The notes under the pieces: model-generated
The model's input: only the letters and a program-made list of their open reading frames with translations
Databases searched by the model: none
Told to the model about the DNA's origin: nothing
Translations under genes and position numbers: made by a program
In this document: positions 41,003 through 49,014 of the stretch, one piece after another
How the letters are laid out: each line of letters starts with the position of its first letter
Numbering within the stretch: position 1 is the first letter of the stretch
From: Pelagibius sp.
GTDB taxonomy: Bacteria > Pseudomonadota > Alphaproteobacteria > Kiloniellales > Kiloniellaceae
Assembly (NCBI RefSeq): GCF_028289705.1
Contig: NZ_JANQOI010000161.1
Coordinates: forward strand, 1 to 64,000
Length of the DNA: 64,000 bases
Direction of reading: 5' to 3'

Positions 41003-41980
41003 GTGAGCGATACCGCACTCAGTCTTGGAAGCGAGGCAGGCGCCTTTGCCGGCGCGGCGCGGCGTTCGTCGGGCCGGGTCTCGGACTTCTTCGCGCTTCT
41101 GAAGCCGCGGGTCGTGTCGCTGGTGGTGTTCAGCGGCTTCGCCGGGCTCTACGCCGCGCCGGGGGAGATCCATCCCTTCCTCGCCGCCGTGGCGGTGCTC
41201 TGCATCGCGGTCAATGCCGGCGCCGCCGGGGCCATCAACATGTGGTACGAACGCGACATCGACGCGGTGATGCAGCGCACCCGCAGCCGGCCGCTGCCGC
41301 GCGGCCGGGTGACCCCGCAGGATGCCCTGGCCTTCGGGGTGGTGCTCAGCCTGCTGTCGGTGATGCTCATGGGCCTCGCCCTCAACTGGACCGCCGCGGC
41401 CCTGCTGGCGCTCGCCAATGCCTTCTACGTCTTCGTCTACACCATCTGGCTGAAGCGCCGCACGCCGCAGAACATCGTGATCGGCGGCGCCGCCGGAGCC
41501 TTTCCGCCGATGATCGGCTGGGCGGCGGTGACCGGCGGGGTGGACCTGCAGTCCATCGCGCTCTTCGCCCTGATCTTCTTCTGGACGCCGCCGCATTTCT
41601 GGGCACTCGCCCTCTATCGCGAGATCGACTACGCCAAGGCGAAGGTTCCCATGCTGCCGGTGGTGGCGGGGCCGGCGGCGACCAAGCGGCAGATTCTTCT
41701 CTATAGTCTGATCCTCGCCCCCCTCGGCCTGATGCCGGCATTGCTGGGCACGGCGGGGGTCGTCTATGCCCTGGTGGCGCTGGTGATGGGCCTTGGCTTC
41801 GTCGGACTGGCGCTGAGGGTGCAGCGGGACCCGGGCGAGCGCGCGCCGCGCCAGCTCTTCGGTTATTCCATTCTCTATCTCTTCGTGCTCTTTGGCCTGC
41901 TGATCATCGACCGGGCGCCGGGGCTTCTGGGCGGCGGCGAGCCCTATCGCATGGCGGCGGCCTGGATTGTTGGCGGATGA
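41003..41980 (+). CDS. ctaB: protoheme IX farnesyltransferase (heme O synthase)
   Basis: Makes heme O from heme B, the precursor of heme A for the oxidase. The 325-residue UbiA-superfamily protein has NMWYERDIDAVMQRTRSRPL (Asp-rich motif) and eight to nine helices. The start is a GTG at 41003. A two-codon ORF (ATG AAG TGA at 40998-41006) overlaps this GTG, an arrangement that could couple or modulate initiation. Its stop overlaps the coxF start as ATGA. Confidence 0.94.
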   Translation: MSDTALSLGSEAGAFAGAARRSSGRVSDFFALLKPRVVSLVVFSGFAGLYAAPGEIHPFLAAVAVLCIAVNAGAAGAINMWYERDIDAVMQRTRSRPLPRGRVTPQDALAFGVVLSLLSVMLMGLALNWTAAALLALANAFYVFVYTIWLKRRTPQNIVIGGAAGAFPPMIGWAAVTGGVDLQSIALFALIFFWTPPHFWALALYREIDYAKAKVPMLPVVAGPAATKRQILLYSLILAPLGLMPALLGTAGVVYALVALVMGLGFVGLALRVQRDPGERAPRQLFGYSILYLFVLFGLLIIDRAPGLLGGGEPYRMAAAWIVGG

Positions 41981-42111
41981 CCATGCGCGAAGACGAGGAA
42001 GAGGAACGCATGCGCCAGCAGAAACGCAAGAACTGGGCGATTTTCGCGGTGCTGGTGACCTTCGTCGTGGTTGTCTATTTCGTCTCCATCATCCGCATGG
42101 GCGGGGGCTGA
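41977..42111 (+). CDS. coxF: CoxF-like small cytochrome oxidase accessory protein
   Basis: A 44-residue protein with an acidic/basic N terminus (MTMREDEEEERMRQQKRKN) followed by one membrane helix (WAIFAVLVTFVVVVYFVSII). It lies exactly in the slot between ctaB and ctaG where alphaproteobacteria carry the small CoxF-type gene, with ATGA overlap upstream and 2 bases to the ctaG ATG. Such single-helix proteins are presumed assembly or stability factors. Small enough to be missed by length-filtered gene finders. Confidence 0.75.
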   Translation: MTMREDEEEERMRQQKRKNWAIFAVLVTFVVVVYFVSIIRMGGG

Positions 42112-42113
42112 GC

Positions 42114-42746
42114 ATGACCGAGCGGCAGCAGGGCAACAGTGGGCGGACGCGCAGCAACGGGCGCGTGGCGGTCATCTGCCTCGGCGTCGTCGCCGCCATG
42201 ACCGGCCTTTCCTACGCCTCGGTGCCGCTCTACGAGCTGTTCTGCCGGGTCACCGGCTACGGCGGCACCACCCAGGTGGCCGAAAGCCTGCCCGAGCAGG
42301 TCGGCGAACGGATCGTCACCGTGCGCTTCAACGCCGACGTCAATCCGGAACTGCCCTGGGCCTTCCAGCCGGTGGAGCGCGCCGTCACCCTGCAGGTCGG
42401 CGAGTCCGGCCTGGCCTTCTACCGGGCGACCAATCAGGCCGCGCGTACCACCGCCGGCACCGCCACTTTCAACGTGACGCCGCTGAAGGCGGGGCAGTAC
42501 TTCAACAAGGTGGAGTGCTTCTGCTTTACCGAGCAACGCCTGGCGCCCGGCGAGTCCATGGACATGGCGGTGAGCTTTTTCGTCGACCCGGCGATCGAGG
42601 AAGACCCGAACCTCGACGACGTGAAGACCATCACCCTCTCCTATACCTTCTTCGTTGATCCCGACGCGGTGATCGAGGAACCCCAAGCCAGCCTGCGCCC
42701 GGAAGAAGCGGCGGCGGGCGCGGGACAGGAACCATCGGTGAATTGA
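42114..42746 (+). CDS. ctaG: cytochrome c oxidase assembly protein CtaG (Cox11)
   Basis: Delivers copper to the CuB site of subunit I. The 210-residue protein has an N-terminal membrane anchor (VAVICLGVVAAMTGLSYASV), the SVPLYELFCRVTGYGGTTQV motif, and the copper-binding CFCF motif in FNKVECFCFTEQRLAPGESM within the periplasmic immunoglobulin-like domain. It is coupled to coxF and followed by ctaE. Confidence 0.95.
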   Translation: MTERQQGNSGRTRSNGRVAVICLGVVAAMTGLSYASVPLYELFCRVTGYGGTTQVAESLPEQVGERIVTVRFNADVNPELPWAFQPVERAVTLQVGESGLAFYRATNQAARTTAGTATFNVTPLKAGQYFNKVECFCFTEQRLAPGESMDMAVSFFVDPAIEEDPNLDDVKTITLSYTFFVDPDAVIEEPQASLRPEEAAAGAGQEPSVN

Positions 42747-42804
42747 CGGCAGGAACCAAAATCTATCCGCTGCGGCGAAGCGGCAGCAAAGAATGGGGAA
42801 CGAC

Positions 42805-43626
42805 ATGAGTGCAGGCCACGAACAGAACCATCCCTACCATCTGGTAGACCCGAGCCCCTGGCCATTCATCGGCGCCCTCTCCGGCGGCATCCTGGCCGTC
42901 GGCATGGTGCTGTTCATGCACGAGGTCACCGCCTGGGTGTTGCCGTTGGGGATCGTCTTGGTGGCGGCGACCATGTTCTTCTGGTGGCGCGAGGTGGTCA
43001 AGGAAGCGACCTTCCAGGGCCACCACACCAAGGTCGTGCAGCTCGGCCTGCGCTACGGCATGGTGCTCTTCATCGCCTCCGAGGTGATGTTCTTTGCCGC
43101 CTTCTTCTGGGCCTTTTTCGACGCCAGCCTCTTTGCCGGCGAAGCCCAGCAGTTCGAGCGCGTCGAGCATACCGGCGGGGTCTGGCCGCCGACCGGCGTC
43201 GAGGTCTTCCCGGCCTTCCACCTGCCGTTCCTCAACACCATGATCCTGCTGCTGTCCGGCTGCACGGTGACCTGGGCGCACCACGCACTGATCCACGGCG
43301 ACCGCCAGGGCCTGCTTCAGGGGCTCGCGATCACCATTCTGCTGGGCATCATCTTCACCGCCGTCCAGGCCTACGAGTACGGCCATGCCGCCTTCGGTTT
43401 CACCGACGGCATCTATTCCTCGACCTTTTACATGGCCACCGGCTTCCACGGCTTTCACGTGCTGGTCGGCACCATTTTCCTGATCGTCTGCTGGTTCCGC
43501 GCCTACTTTGGCCACTTCAAGCCGGACCATCACTTCGGCTTCGAGGCGGCGGCCTGGTACTGGCACTTCGTCGACGTGGTATGGCTGTTCCTCTTCGTCT
43601 GCGTCTACTGGTGGGGCGGCAACTGA
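42805..43626 (+). CDS. ctaE: cytochrome c oxidase subunit III
   Basis: Third core subunit of the aa3 oxidase, stabilising the proton-uptake path. The 273-residue protein has seven helices, including RYGMVLFIASEVMFFAAFFW and ATGFHGFHVLVGTIFLIVCW, and ends in WYWHFVDVVWLFLFVCVYWW. I chose the ATG at 42805 because GGGGA lies 8 bases upstream; an ATG at 42793 is in frame but has weaker spacing. Its stop overlaps the next gene. Confidence 0.95.
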   Translation: MSAGHEQNHPYHLVDPSPWPFIGALSGGILAVGMVLFMHEVTAWVLPLGIVLVAATMFFWWREVVKEATFQGHHTKVVQLGLRYGMVLFIASEVMFFAAFFWAFFDASLFAGEAQQFERVEHTGGVWPPTGVEVFPAFHLPFLNTMILLLSGCTVTWAHHALIHGDRQGLLQGLAITILLGIIFTAVQAYEYGHAAFGFTDGIYSSTFYMATGFHGFHVLVGTIFLIVCWFRAYFGHFKPDHHFGFEAAAWYWHFVDVVWLFLFVCVYWWGGN

Positions 43627-44036
43627 CGGCGCCCCACGAGGACCCTTCCAGGGAGCCCCCCTCGCATAGCTATGGGGAGCAGTCGCCGTTCCGCACGGGC
43701 CTGCTCTGCCGCTGCCCGCGCTGCGGCGAGGGCAAGCTCTTCGCCGGCTTTCTGACGGTGGCGCCAAGCTGTACGGTCTGCGGTCTCGATCTCGGCAAGC
43801 AGGACAGCGGCGACGGACCGGCCGTCTTCGTTATCTTCATCCTCGGCTTCGTCGTCGTGTCGCTGGCCATCTGGGTGGAATTCACCTATGAACCGCCGCT
43901 GTGGCTGCACATGACGATCTGGATCCCGGTGATCCTGGGCGGCGCCCTGGGCATGCTGCGCCCCATGAAGGGCGTGCTGATCGCCCTGCAGTACCGCAAC
44001 AAGGCCAGCGACAGCGGAACGGTCGACTATGACTGA
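43623..44036 (+). CDS. DUF983 family zinc-ribbon membrane protein
   Basis: A protein of about 137 residues. It has a four-Cys zinc ribbon (CRCPRCGEGKLF then CTVCGLDL) and two helices (AVFVIFILGFVVVSLAIWVE; MTIWIPVILGGALGMLRPM). It sits in the usual DUF983 place between ctaE and SURF1. No ATG is available: the frame opens either at CTG 43623, which would overlap the ctaE stop as CTGA, or at GTG 43611, 16 bases inside ctaE. Homologous family N termini (MTAP.. or MSAP..) favour the CTG. Confidence 0.8.
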   Translation: MTAPHEDPSREPPSHSYGEQSPFRTGLLCRCPRCGEGKLFAGFLTVAPSCTVCGLDLGKQDSGDGPAVFVIFILGFVVVSLAIWVEFTYEPPLWLHMTIWIPVILGGALGMLRPMKGVLIALQYRNKASDSGTVDYD

Positions 44037-44790
44037 TGCGGGCAGCGGTGACCTGCCAAGAGGCCCCAAGCGCTTTCGCCCGACCTTCTGGGCGACGGTC
44101 TTCACCATTCCAGCGCTGATCATTCTCCTGGCACTGGGCACCTGGCAGGTGCAGCGCCTGTTCTGGAAGGAGGGGGAGATCGCCAAGCGCGTCGAGCGCT
44201 CGCAACGAGCCGCCGTACCGCTGCCCCGCGACTTCCCGGACCCGGCGGCGGTGGAATTCACCCGCGTGGCCCTCAGCGGCAGCTTTCTGCACGATGAGGA
44301 ATTCTATCTCGGCGCCCGCACCGAAAGCGGCCGGGTCGGACTCAACATCGTCACGCCCTTCCGTCTCGACGACGGCCGCATCCTCCTGGTGAACCGCGGC
44401 TGGGTGCCCCAGGAACGCCGCGATCCGGCGACCCGCCCGGAGGGGCAGCTTGCCGGACCGCTGGACATCGAGGCACTGCTGCGCACCGACGGCTGGAAGG
44501 GAGTCGACTTCGCCAGGCCCCCCAACAAGCCGGAGGAGCGCTTCTACTTCTGGCTCGACCTGCCGGTGATGGCGGCGGATGTGACGGCGGGCCTCATCGT
44601 CACCGAGGTCTATGCCGACGCGGTGGCCTCGGAGCTGCCCGGCGGCCTGCCCATTGGCGGTCAGACCCGCGTCACCCTGAAGAACGACCACTTGGAATAC
44701 GCCATCACCTGGTATTCCTTCGCCGTGATCCTGGTGGTCATCTACTTTCTCTACCACTACCGCCGGGAAGACGATTCCGGCGGGGCCTGA
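44029..44790 (+). CDS. SURF1 family protein
   Basis: A 253-residue oxidase assembly factor thought to help heme a insertion. Two terminal helices (FWATVFTIPALIILLALGTW and WYSFAVILVVIYFLYHYRRE) flank a periplasmic domain with FYLGARTESGRVGLNIVTPF, ILLVNRGWVPQERRDPATRP and RVTLKNDHLEYAITWYSF, the SURF1 signature. It overlaps the DUF983 gene by 8 bases and ends the oxidase operon. Confidence 0.94.
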   Translation: MTDAGSGDLPRGPKRFRPTFWATVFTIPALIILLALGTWQVQRLFWKEGEIAKRVERSQRAAVPLPRDFPDPAAVEFTRVALSGSFLHDEEFYLGARTESGRVGLNIVTPFRLDDGRILLVNRGWVPQERRDPATRPEGQLAGPLDIEALLRTDGWKGVDFARPPNKPEERFYFWLDLPVMAADVTAGLIVTEVYADAVASELPGGLPIGGQTRVTLKNDHLEYAITWYSFAVILVVIYFLYHYRREDDSGGA

Positions 44791-44866
44791 GGCCCGTCGC
44801 TTGAAGCCCTGCGCTTTCTGGTCCATGTAGTCGGATGGATGTGACCGCCGCTCGGAGAGACTTGGC

Positions 44867-46357
44867 ATGACCGCTTACGAGACCCTGTCCCGCAAGTTCA
44901 AGCGCCTGCACGCGCTGCAGGAGGCCGCGGGCGTGCTCTCCTGGGACATGTCGACGGTGATGCCCTCCGGCGGCGCCGAGGCGCGCACCGAGCAGCTCGC
45001 GACGCTCAGCGTGGTCTGCCACGAGCTGCTCACCGACCCCGCCCTGGAGGGGCTGTTCGAAGAGGCAGCCGGCGACGGTCGCGGCCTTTCCGACTGGCAG
45101 CAGGCGAACCTCAAGGAGATGCGCCGGCGCTGGATGCATGCCACGGCGCTGGAGAGCGATCTGGTGGAGGCGCATGCCAAGGCCTGCAAGCGCTGCGAGA
45201 TGGTCTGGCGCGACGCCCGCCCGAAGGCCGACTTCGCCGCCGTGCTGCCGTCCCTGACGGAGGTCCTGCGCCTGACCCGGGAGGTGTCGGCGGCCAAGGC
45301 CGAACGGCTCGGCTGTTCGCTCTACGACGCCCTCCTGGACGAGTACGAGCCGGGCGGCGCCTCGGCGCGCATCGACGCGGTCTTCGCCGACCTAGCGGAC
45401 TTCCTGCCGGGCTTTCTGGAGGCGGTGCTGACCCGCCAGCAGGACCGGCCCGCCGCGCTGCCGCTCGCGGGCCCCTTTCCCAAGGACAGGCAGGAGGCCC
45501 TGGGCCGCAGGCTGATGGCTGCCGTCGGCTTCGACTTCGACCACGGCCGGCTCGACGTCTCCCTGCATCCCTTCTGCGGCGGCGTGCCCGACGACGTGCG
45601 GATCACCACCCGCTACGACGAGGACGACTTCATGACCGCCCTCATGGGCGTGCTGCACGAGACCGGCCATGCCATGTACGAGCGCGGCCTGCCGGCGGAC
45701 TGGCGCCTGCAGCCGGTGGGCGAGGCGCGGGGCATGGCGATGCACGAGAGCCAGTCCCTGATGATCGAGATGCAGGCCTGCCGCAGTGCCGAGTTCATCG
45801 CCTTTCTGGCGCCGCTGGCGCGCGACGCCTTCGGCGGCACGGGCCCGGCCTGGGAGGCCGACAACCTGCAGCGTCACTATAATCGGGTGGAGCCCGGCTT
45901 CATCCGCGTCGATGCCGACGAGGTGACCTATCCGGCCCACGTCATCCTGCGCTACCGCCTGGAAAAGGCGATGATCGAGGGGACCATGGAGCCCGAGGCG
46001 CTGCCCGCCGCCTGGAACGAGGGCCTGCGCGACCTGTTGGGCGTCACTCCGCCCGACGACCGCCTGGGCTGCCTGCAGGACATCCACTGGTACGACGGCG
46101 CCTGGGGCTATTTCCCCACCTACACCCTGGGCGCCATGACCGCCGCCCAGCTCTTCGCCGCCGCCAAGAAAGCGCGCCCGGAGATTCCCGAAGCCCTCAG
46201 CCGCGGCGACTTCGCCCCGCTGATGGGCTGGCTGCGCGAGCAGGTGCACGGCGCCGCCTCCTCCGCCAGCGGCGAAGCGATCCTGGAACGCGCCACCGGC
46301 GAGCCTCTCAACCCGGAGATCTTCAAGGCTCACCTGAAAGCGCGCTATCTGGCTTAG
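44867..46357 (+). CDS. M32 family carboxypeptidase
   Basis: A 496-residue metallocarboxypeptidase of the thermostable carboxypeptidase Taq family. The zinc motif HETGH is at 264-268 (VLHETGHAMYERGLP), followed by the M32 blocks AMHESQSLMIEMQACRS, HYNRVEPGFIRVDADEVTYP, and IHWYDGAWGYFPTYTLGAMT. It is cytoplasmic, probably recycling peptides. It begins the accessory interval between the oxidase operon and thrC. Confidence 0.94.
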   Translation: MTAYETLSRKFKRLHALQEAAGVLSWDMSTVMPSGGAEARTEQLATLSVVCHELLTDPALEGLFEEAAGDGRGLSDWQQANLKEMRRRWMHATALESDLVEAHAKACKRCEMVWRDARPKADFAAVLPSLTEVLRLTREVSAAKAERLGCSLYDALLDEYEPGGASARIDAVFADLADFLPGFLEAVLTRQQDRPAALPLAGPFPKDRQEALGRRLMAAVGFDFDHGRLDVSLHPFCGGVPDDVRITTRYDEDDFMTALMGVLHETGHAMYERGLPADWRLQPVGEARGMAMHESQSLMIEMQACRSAEFIAFLAPLARDAFGGTGPAWEADNLQRHYNRVEPGFIRVDADEVTYPAHVILRYRLEKAMIEGTMEPEALPAAWNEGLRDLLGVTPPDDRLGCLQDIHWYDGAWGYFPTYTLGAMTAAQLFAAAKKARPEIPEALSRGDFAPLMGWLREQVHGAASSASGEAILERATGEPLNPEIFKAHLKARYLA

Positions 46358-46569
46358 GCCCTGGGCCCGTCAGGGCCGGAGCCGGCAAGGTCAGTGGCCA
46401 GCACGAGCTTGCTGTGGCCCGGTGTGAGAGTATGCACAGCGCCAAAGAGGAGTCCGATGGGCAGAAAGATCGCCAGGTGAGCCCAGTCGCCGCTCTCAGC
46501 GAAGTTGCTGATGCGCTCGGCAAAAGCCAGGTAGATGTCGCGCTGCAGATCGACAATCGCTTTGAACAT
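46354..46569 (-). pseudogene. truncated NicO/RcnA-type nickel-cobalt permease
   Basis: A 71-residue frame has an N-terminal amphipathic region (MFKAIVDLQRDIYLAFAERI) and one hydrophobic segment with LFGAVHTLTPGHSKLVLAT, the first His-rich motif of NicO/RcnA-type nickel-cobalt exporters. The full family has about 280 or more residues and five or more helices. Here the frame stops soon after the motif (at 46354, abutting the M32 gene), so the permease is broken. It follows the YqaA-like gene in the nickel region, in keeping with remnant metal resistance. Confidence 0.65.
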
Positions 46570-46580
46570 GCCTGGACGCC

Positions 46581-47012
46581 TCAACCCATTGCCAGGGCGG
46601 CCACCACGACGTAGCGGCCGGTCTTGGCGATGACGACGAGGGCCAGGAAGCTCGCCAGCGGTTCGCGCAGCACTCCGGCGGCGACGGTCAGCGGGTCGCC
46701 GATGAAGGGTACCCAGCTGAGCAGCAAGCTCCAACGGCCATAGCGGCGATACCAGCCGGCCGCCCGATCCAGACGATGCGGCTTGACGGGGAACCAGCGG
46801 CGGTCCGCGAAGCGCTCGATGCCGCGCCCGAGACCCCAGTTGACCACAGCGCCCAGGGAGTTGCCCGCGCTCGCTACGGCCACCAGCAGGACAACGGAGT
46901 GGTTGCCCGATACGATCAGGCCGGCAAGGCCCAGTTCCGACTGGGCCGGCAGGATCGTGGCGGCCAGGAATGCGATGAGGAACAGCCCTGTGTAGATTCC
47001 GAGTTCGGCCAT
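46581..47012 (-). CDS. YqaA-like VTT-domain membrane protein
   Basis: A 143-residue inner-membrane protein of the YqaA/DedA-like group. Visible are LFLIAFLAATILPAQSELGL, NSLGAVVNWGLGRGIERF and LLLSWVPFIGDPLTVAAGVL, and a terminal helix. The family may transport lipids or ions. The ATG at 47012 is favoured; a start at 47081 would run through the hairpin at 47071-47105. It stops 12 bases before the truncated NicO frame starts. Confidence 0.75.
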   Translation of the reverse strand: MAELGIYTGLFLIAFLAATILPAQSELGLAGLIVSGNHSVVLLVAVASAGNSLGAVVNWGLGRGIERFADRRWFPVKPHRLDRAAGWYRRYGRWSLLLSWVPFIGDPLTVAAGVLREPLASFLALVVIAKTGRYVVVAALAMG

Positions 47013-47070
47013 TGGCCTCAAGCTTTCGGGAGTGCTTTCAATCCCGAAACTTTCGATGGTTTGTGGAGTG

Positions 47071-47105
47071 TGCCATGCCACCGGCGCTCTGCCGGTGGCA
47101 TGGCA
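47071..47105. repeat. perfect 15-bp inverted repeat (hairpin)
   Basis: TGCCATGCCACCGGC (47071-47085) and its exact complement GCCGGTGGCATGGCA (47091-47105) surround a 5-base loop. The element sits between the membrane-anchor gene and the YqaA-like gene on the minus strand. It lacks a T-run on either strand, so it is more likely an RNA processing or attenuation hairpin, or a protein site, than a plain terminator. Confidence 0.7.
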
Positions 47106-47121
47106 TCCTTCGGCCTGGAAC

Positions 47122-47808
47122 CTAAAGCACGCGCTTCATCTCGAGATAGGCTCCCTCGGTGCGTAGGGTCATGGTGACGTCGCGGTCGGTCCGGTTGCGC
47201 CAGAACCAGCCATGGTTGCCGTCGAAGGCCGCTTCCAGCTCTCCTTCATCGCCGGGCACTCCGCGACCCTTCTCGTAGGAGATTTTGTTGCCGCCCCCGT
47301 CGCCGTGGGTGTCGTAGTTCAACAGGCCGCCATTGGCGGTCCATTCGAAACGCGCCTTGGCGCCGGCCCTCATGACGAGCTTTACCTCCGTGCCCTGGCC
47401 GGGCGCCAATGTGATCGAGATTTCGTCGCGCCAGGGGGCCGGTTCCGTCGCCGGGGCAGTGGCGAGCCGATCGACGGCCGGCTCAGGATTGTCGGGGTTG
47501 GGTTCGACAGCGGTCGGCGTTTCGGGCATGGCTTGCGGTGTGGGCAGCGGTGCGGCGTCGGTCCGGGCCGTCTCCGCATTGGCCTCTGCCCGATCGGCTT
47601 CAGCTTCTGCGGCCAGCTGCACCTTGATCTCACCCATCTCCGTCAGACCGAGTATGCGCCCGGCTCCTGTTGGGTCAATGCCGTACTCGGCGGGCAGGAC
47701 GACGGTCACCAGAATGGCTGCCGCTGCCACCATGGCGACTGCGGTGGAGCGGAGCAGCCGGCCGGTCGAAGGAAGATCGCTGGGGGAGGGCTTGTTCGAA
47801 TTGTACAT
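47122..47808 (-). CDS. transmembrane anchor protein of the nickel/HupE cluster
   Basis: A 228-residue protein. It has an N-terminal membrane helix (STAVAMVAAAAILVTVVLPA), then a Glu/Ala-rich and Pro-rich linker (about 60-120). The C-terminal beta-rich domain has ITLAPGQGTEVKLVMRAGAK, RFEWTANGGLLNYDTHGDGG, and FDGNHGWFWRNRTDRDVTMT. I recognise this layout from proteins annotated as transmembrane anchor proteins next to HupE-like genes. Its function is unknown. It is 22 bases downstream of the HupE-like gene. Confidence 0.75.
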   Translation of the reverse strand: MYNSNKPSPSDLPSTGRLLRSTAVAMVAAAAILVTVVLPAEYGIDPTGAGRILGLTEMGEIKVQLAAEAEADRAEANAETARTDAAPLPTPQAMPETPTAVEPNPDNPEPAVDRLATAPATEPAPWRDEISITLAPGQGTEVKLVMRAGAKARFEWTANGGLLNYDTHGDGGGNKISYEKGRGVPGDEGELEAAFDGNHGWFWRNRTDRDVTMTLRTEGAYLEMKRVL

Positions 47809-47830
47809 CTTACGTTCGCTTTCCTGATGT

Positions 47831-48562
47831 CTAGGCCACGACGTAGCCGGTGAGCTGATAGCCGATGAGCACGAAGCCGGCGGTCATCATGACGACGTTG
47901 GCTGTGTAGGCATGCTTCCAGAACCCCTTGGTTCGTCGCCAGTAGCCCATGGCGATGAGGATGGCGGCCAGCGCGAGCAGCTGCCCGATCTCAACGCCGA
48001 CGTTGAAGGCCAGCAGATTGGGCAGCAGGCCGTCCGGCGAGATCTGGTATTCGAGGATCTTGGTGGCGAGGCCGAGGCCGTGAAAGAAACCGAAGATCAG
48101 CGTCGCCGCCTTGGTGTTCGGCTGGAAGCCGAACCAGCGCTGGAAGGCACCGAGATTGTCGAGCGCCTTATAGACCACAGAGAAGCCGATGATGGCGTCG
48201 ATCAGGTAGGCACTGACGTTCCAGCCGAAGTAGACCCCGAGCAGCATCGTCGTCGAATGGCCGACGGCGAAAAGGCTGACGTAGATGGCGATGTGGCTCA
48301 GCCGGTAAAGAAAGAAGATCACGCCGAACAGGAACAGCAGGTGATCGTAACCCGTCACCATGTGCTTGGCCCCAAGATAGGTGAAGGGGAGCAGGTTGAT
48401 GCCGGAGATTTCCAGGATGTAGCCCTTGTCGCCTTCGGCCACCGCATGGGCCAAAGCGCCGTTGGCGAAGGCCAGCACGAAAAAGGCTGTCATAAGGAAA
48501 AGCAGGGGGCTCGCACGCCATTTCTGGGTACGCAAACCACCCCATGAAGATGGGTGATGCAT
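47831..48562 (-). CDS. HupE/UreJ family membrane protein (metal permease)
   Basis: A 243-residue polytopic protein. A signal-like first helix (LLFLMTAFFVLAFANGALAH) and six further helices carry the HupE motifs: HMVTGYDHLLFLFGVIFF (first His and the DH), AVGHSTTMLLGVYFG, and IFGFFHGLGLATKI. HupE/UreJ proteins take up nickel (or cobalt) in hydrogenase and urease clusters, but neither is in this window. The ATG at 48562 is used. It is followed by the anchor gene. Confidence 0.82.
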   Translation of the reverse strand: MHHPSSWGGLRTQKWRASPLLFLMTAFFVLAFANGALAHAVAEGDKGYILEISGINLLPFTYLGAKHMVTGYDHLLFLFGVIFFLYRLSHIAIYVSLFAVGHSTTMLLGVYFGWNVSAYLIDAIIGFSVVYKALDNLGAFQRWFGFQPNTKAATLIFGFFHGLGLATKILEYQISPDGLLPNLLAFNVGVEIGQLLALAAILIAMGYWRRTKGFWKHAYTANVVMMTAGFVLIGYQLTGYVVA

Positions 48563-48624
48563 TGATATGTCCGCCGTTGATGTGTTGACAGGGCCTGGTG
48601 GGCCCGCGGTTGAATGTGCCGCGT

Positions 48625-49014
48625 TCAGCTCTGCGGCGGACGTTCTATCGGAAACAACGGGCCCTGAGGTGGGAAGTTGGCCGGGAAGACAGAAGGCGTA
48701 TCGCCGGACCAAGTAAGGGCTAGCGCAGGCAAGTCGGCCGGCGCAGGCACTTCATGGAGATGATCGGCGGCATGGTGCCCATGGGAGGCCGTGGTATGCC
48801 CTTCCTGCGGCCAGGCTTCGTCATGGCTATGGCTGTGGCCGTGATTGTGGCGGCTTGCCGCGGCGGCCGAAGCCTCTTGGAGGGTCTCCGGAGCCGCGCC
48901 GGGCACGGCCATATCGTGTGAGGCCGCATGTCCGAATGGCGACAGCAGTAGGGTCATCGTCATCGCCAAGGCGATCACGAGCCGAAAGGTCCTACCGCGC
49001 TGCCGAATCACCAT
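48625..49014 (-). CDS. His-rich exported protein (metal-binding)
   Basis: A 129-residue protein with signal peptide (VIALAMTMTLLLSPFGHAAS) and several His-rich stretches (RHNHGHSHSHDEAW; HTTASHGHHAADHLHEV) that would bind nickel, cobalt or zinc in the periplasm. Its neighbours downstream on the same strand are HupE-like, anchor, YqaA-like and truncated NicO genes. The family itself is not recognised; the metal role is inferred from the His content and context. Confidence 0.65.
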   Translation of the reverse strand: MVIRQRGRTFRLVIALAMTMTLLLSPFGHAASHDMAVPGAAPETLQEASAAAASRHNHGHSHSHDEAWPQEGHTTASHGHHAADHLHEVPAPADLPALALTWSGDTPSVFPANFPPQGPLFPIERPPQS

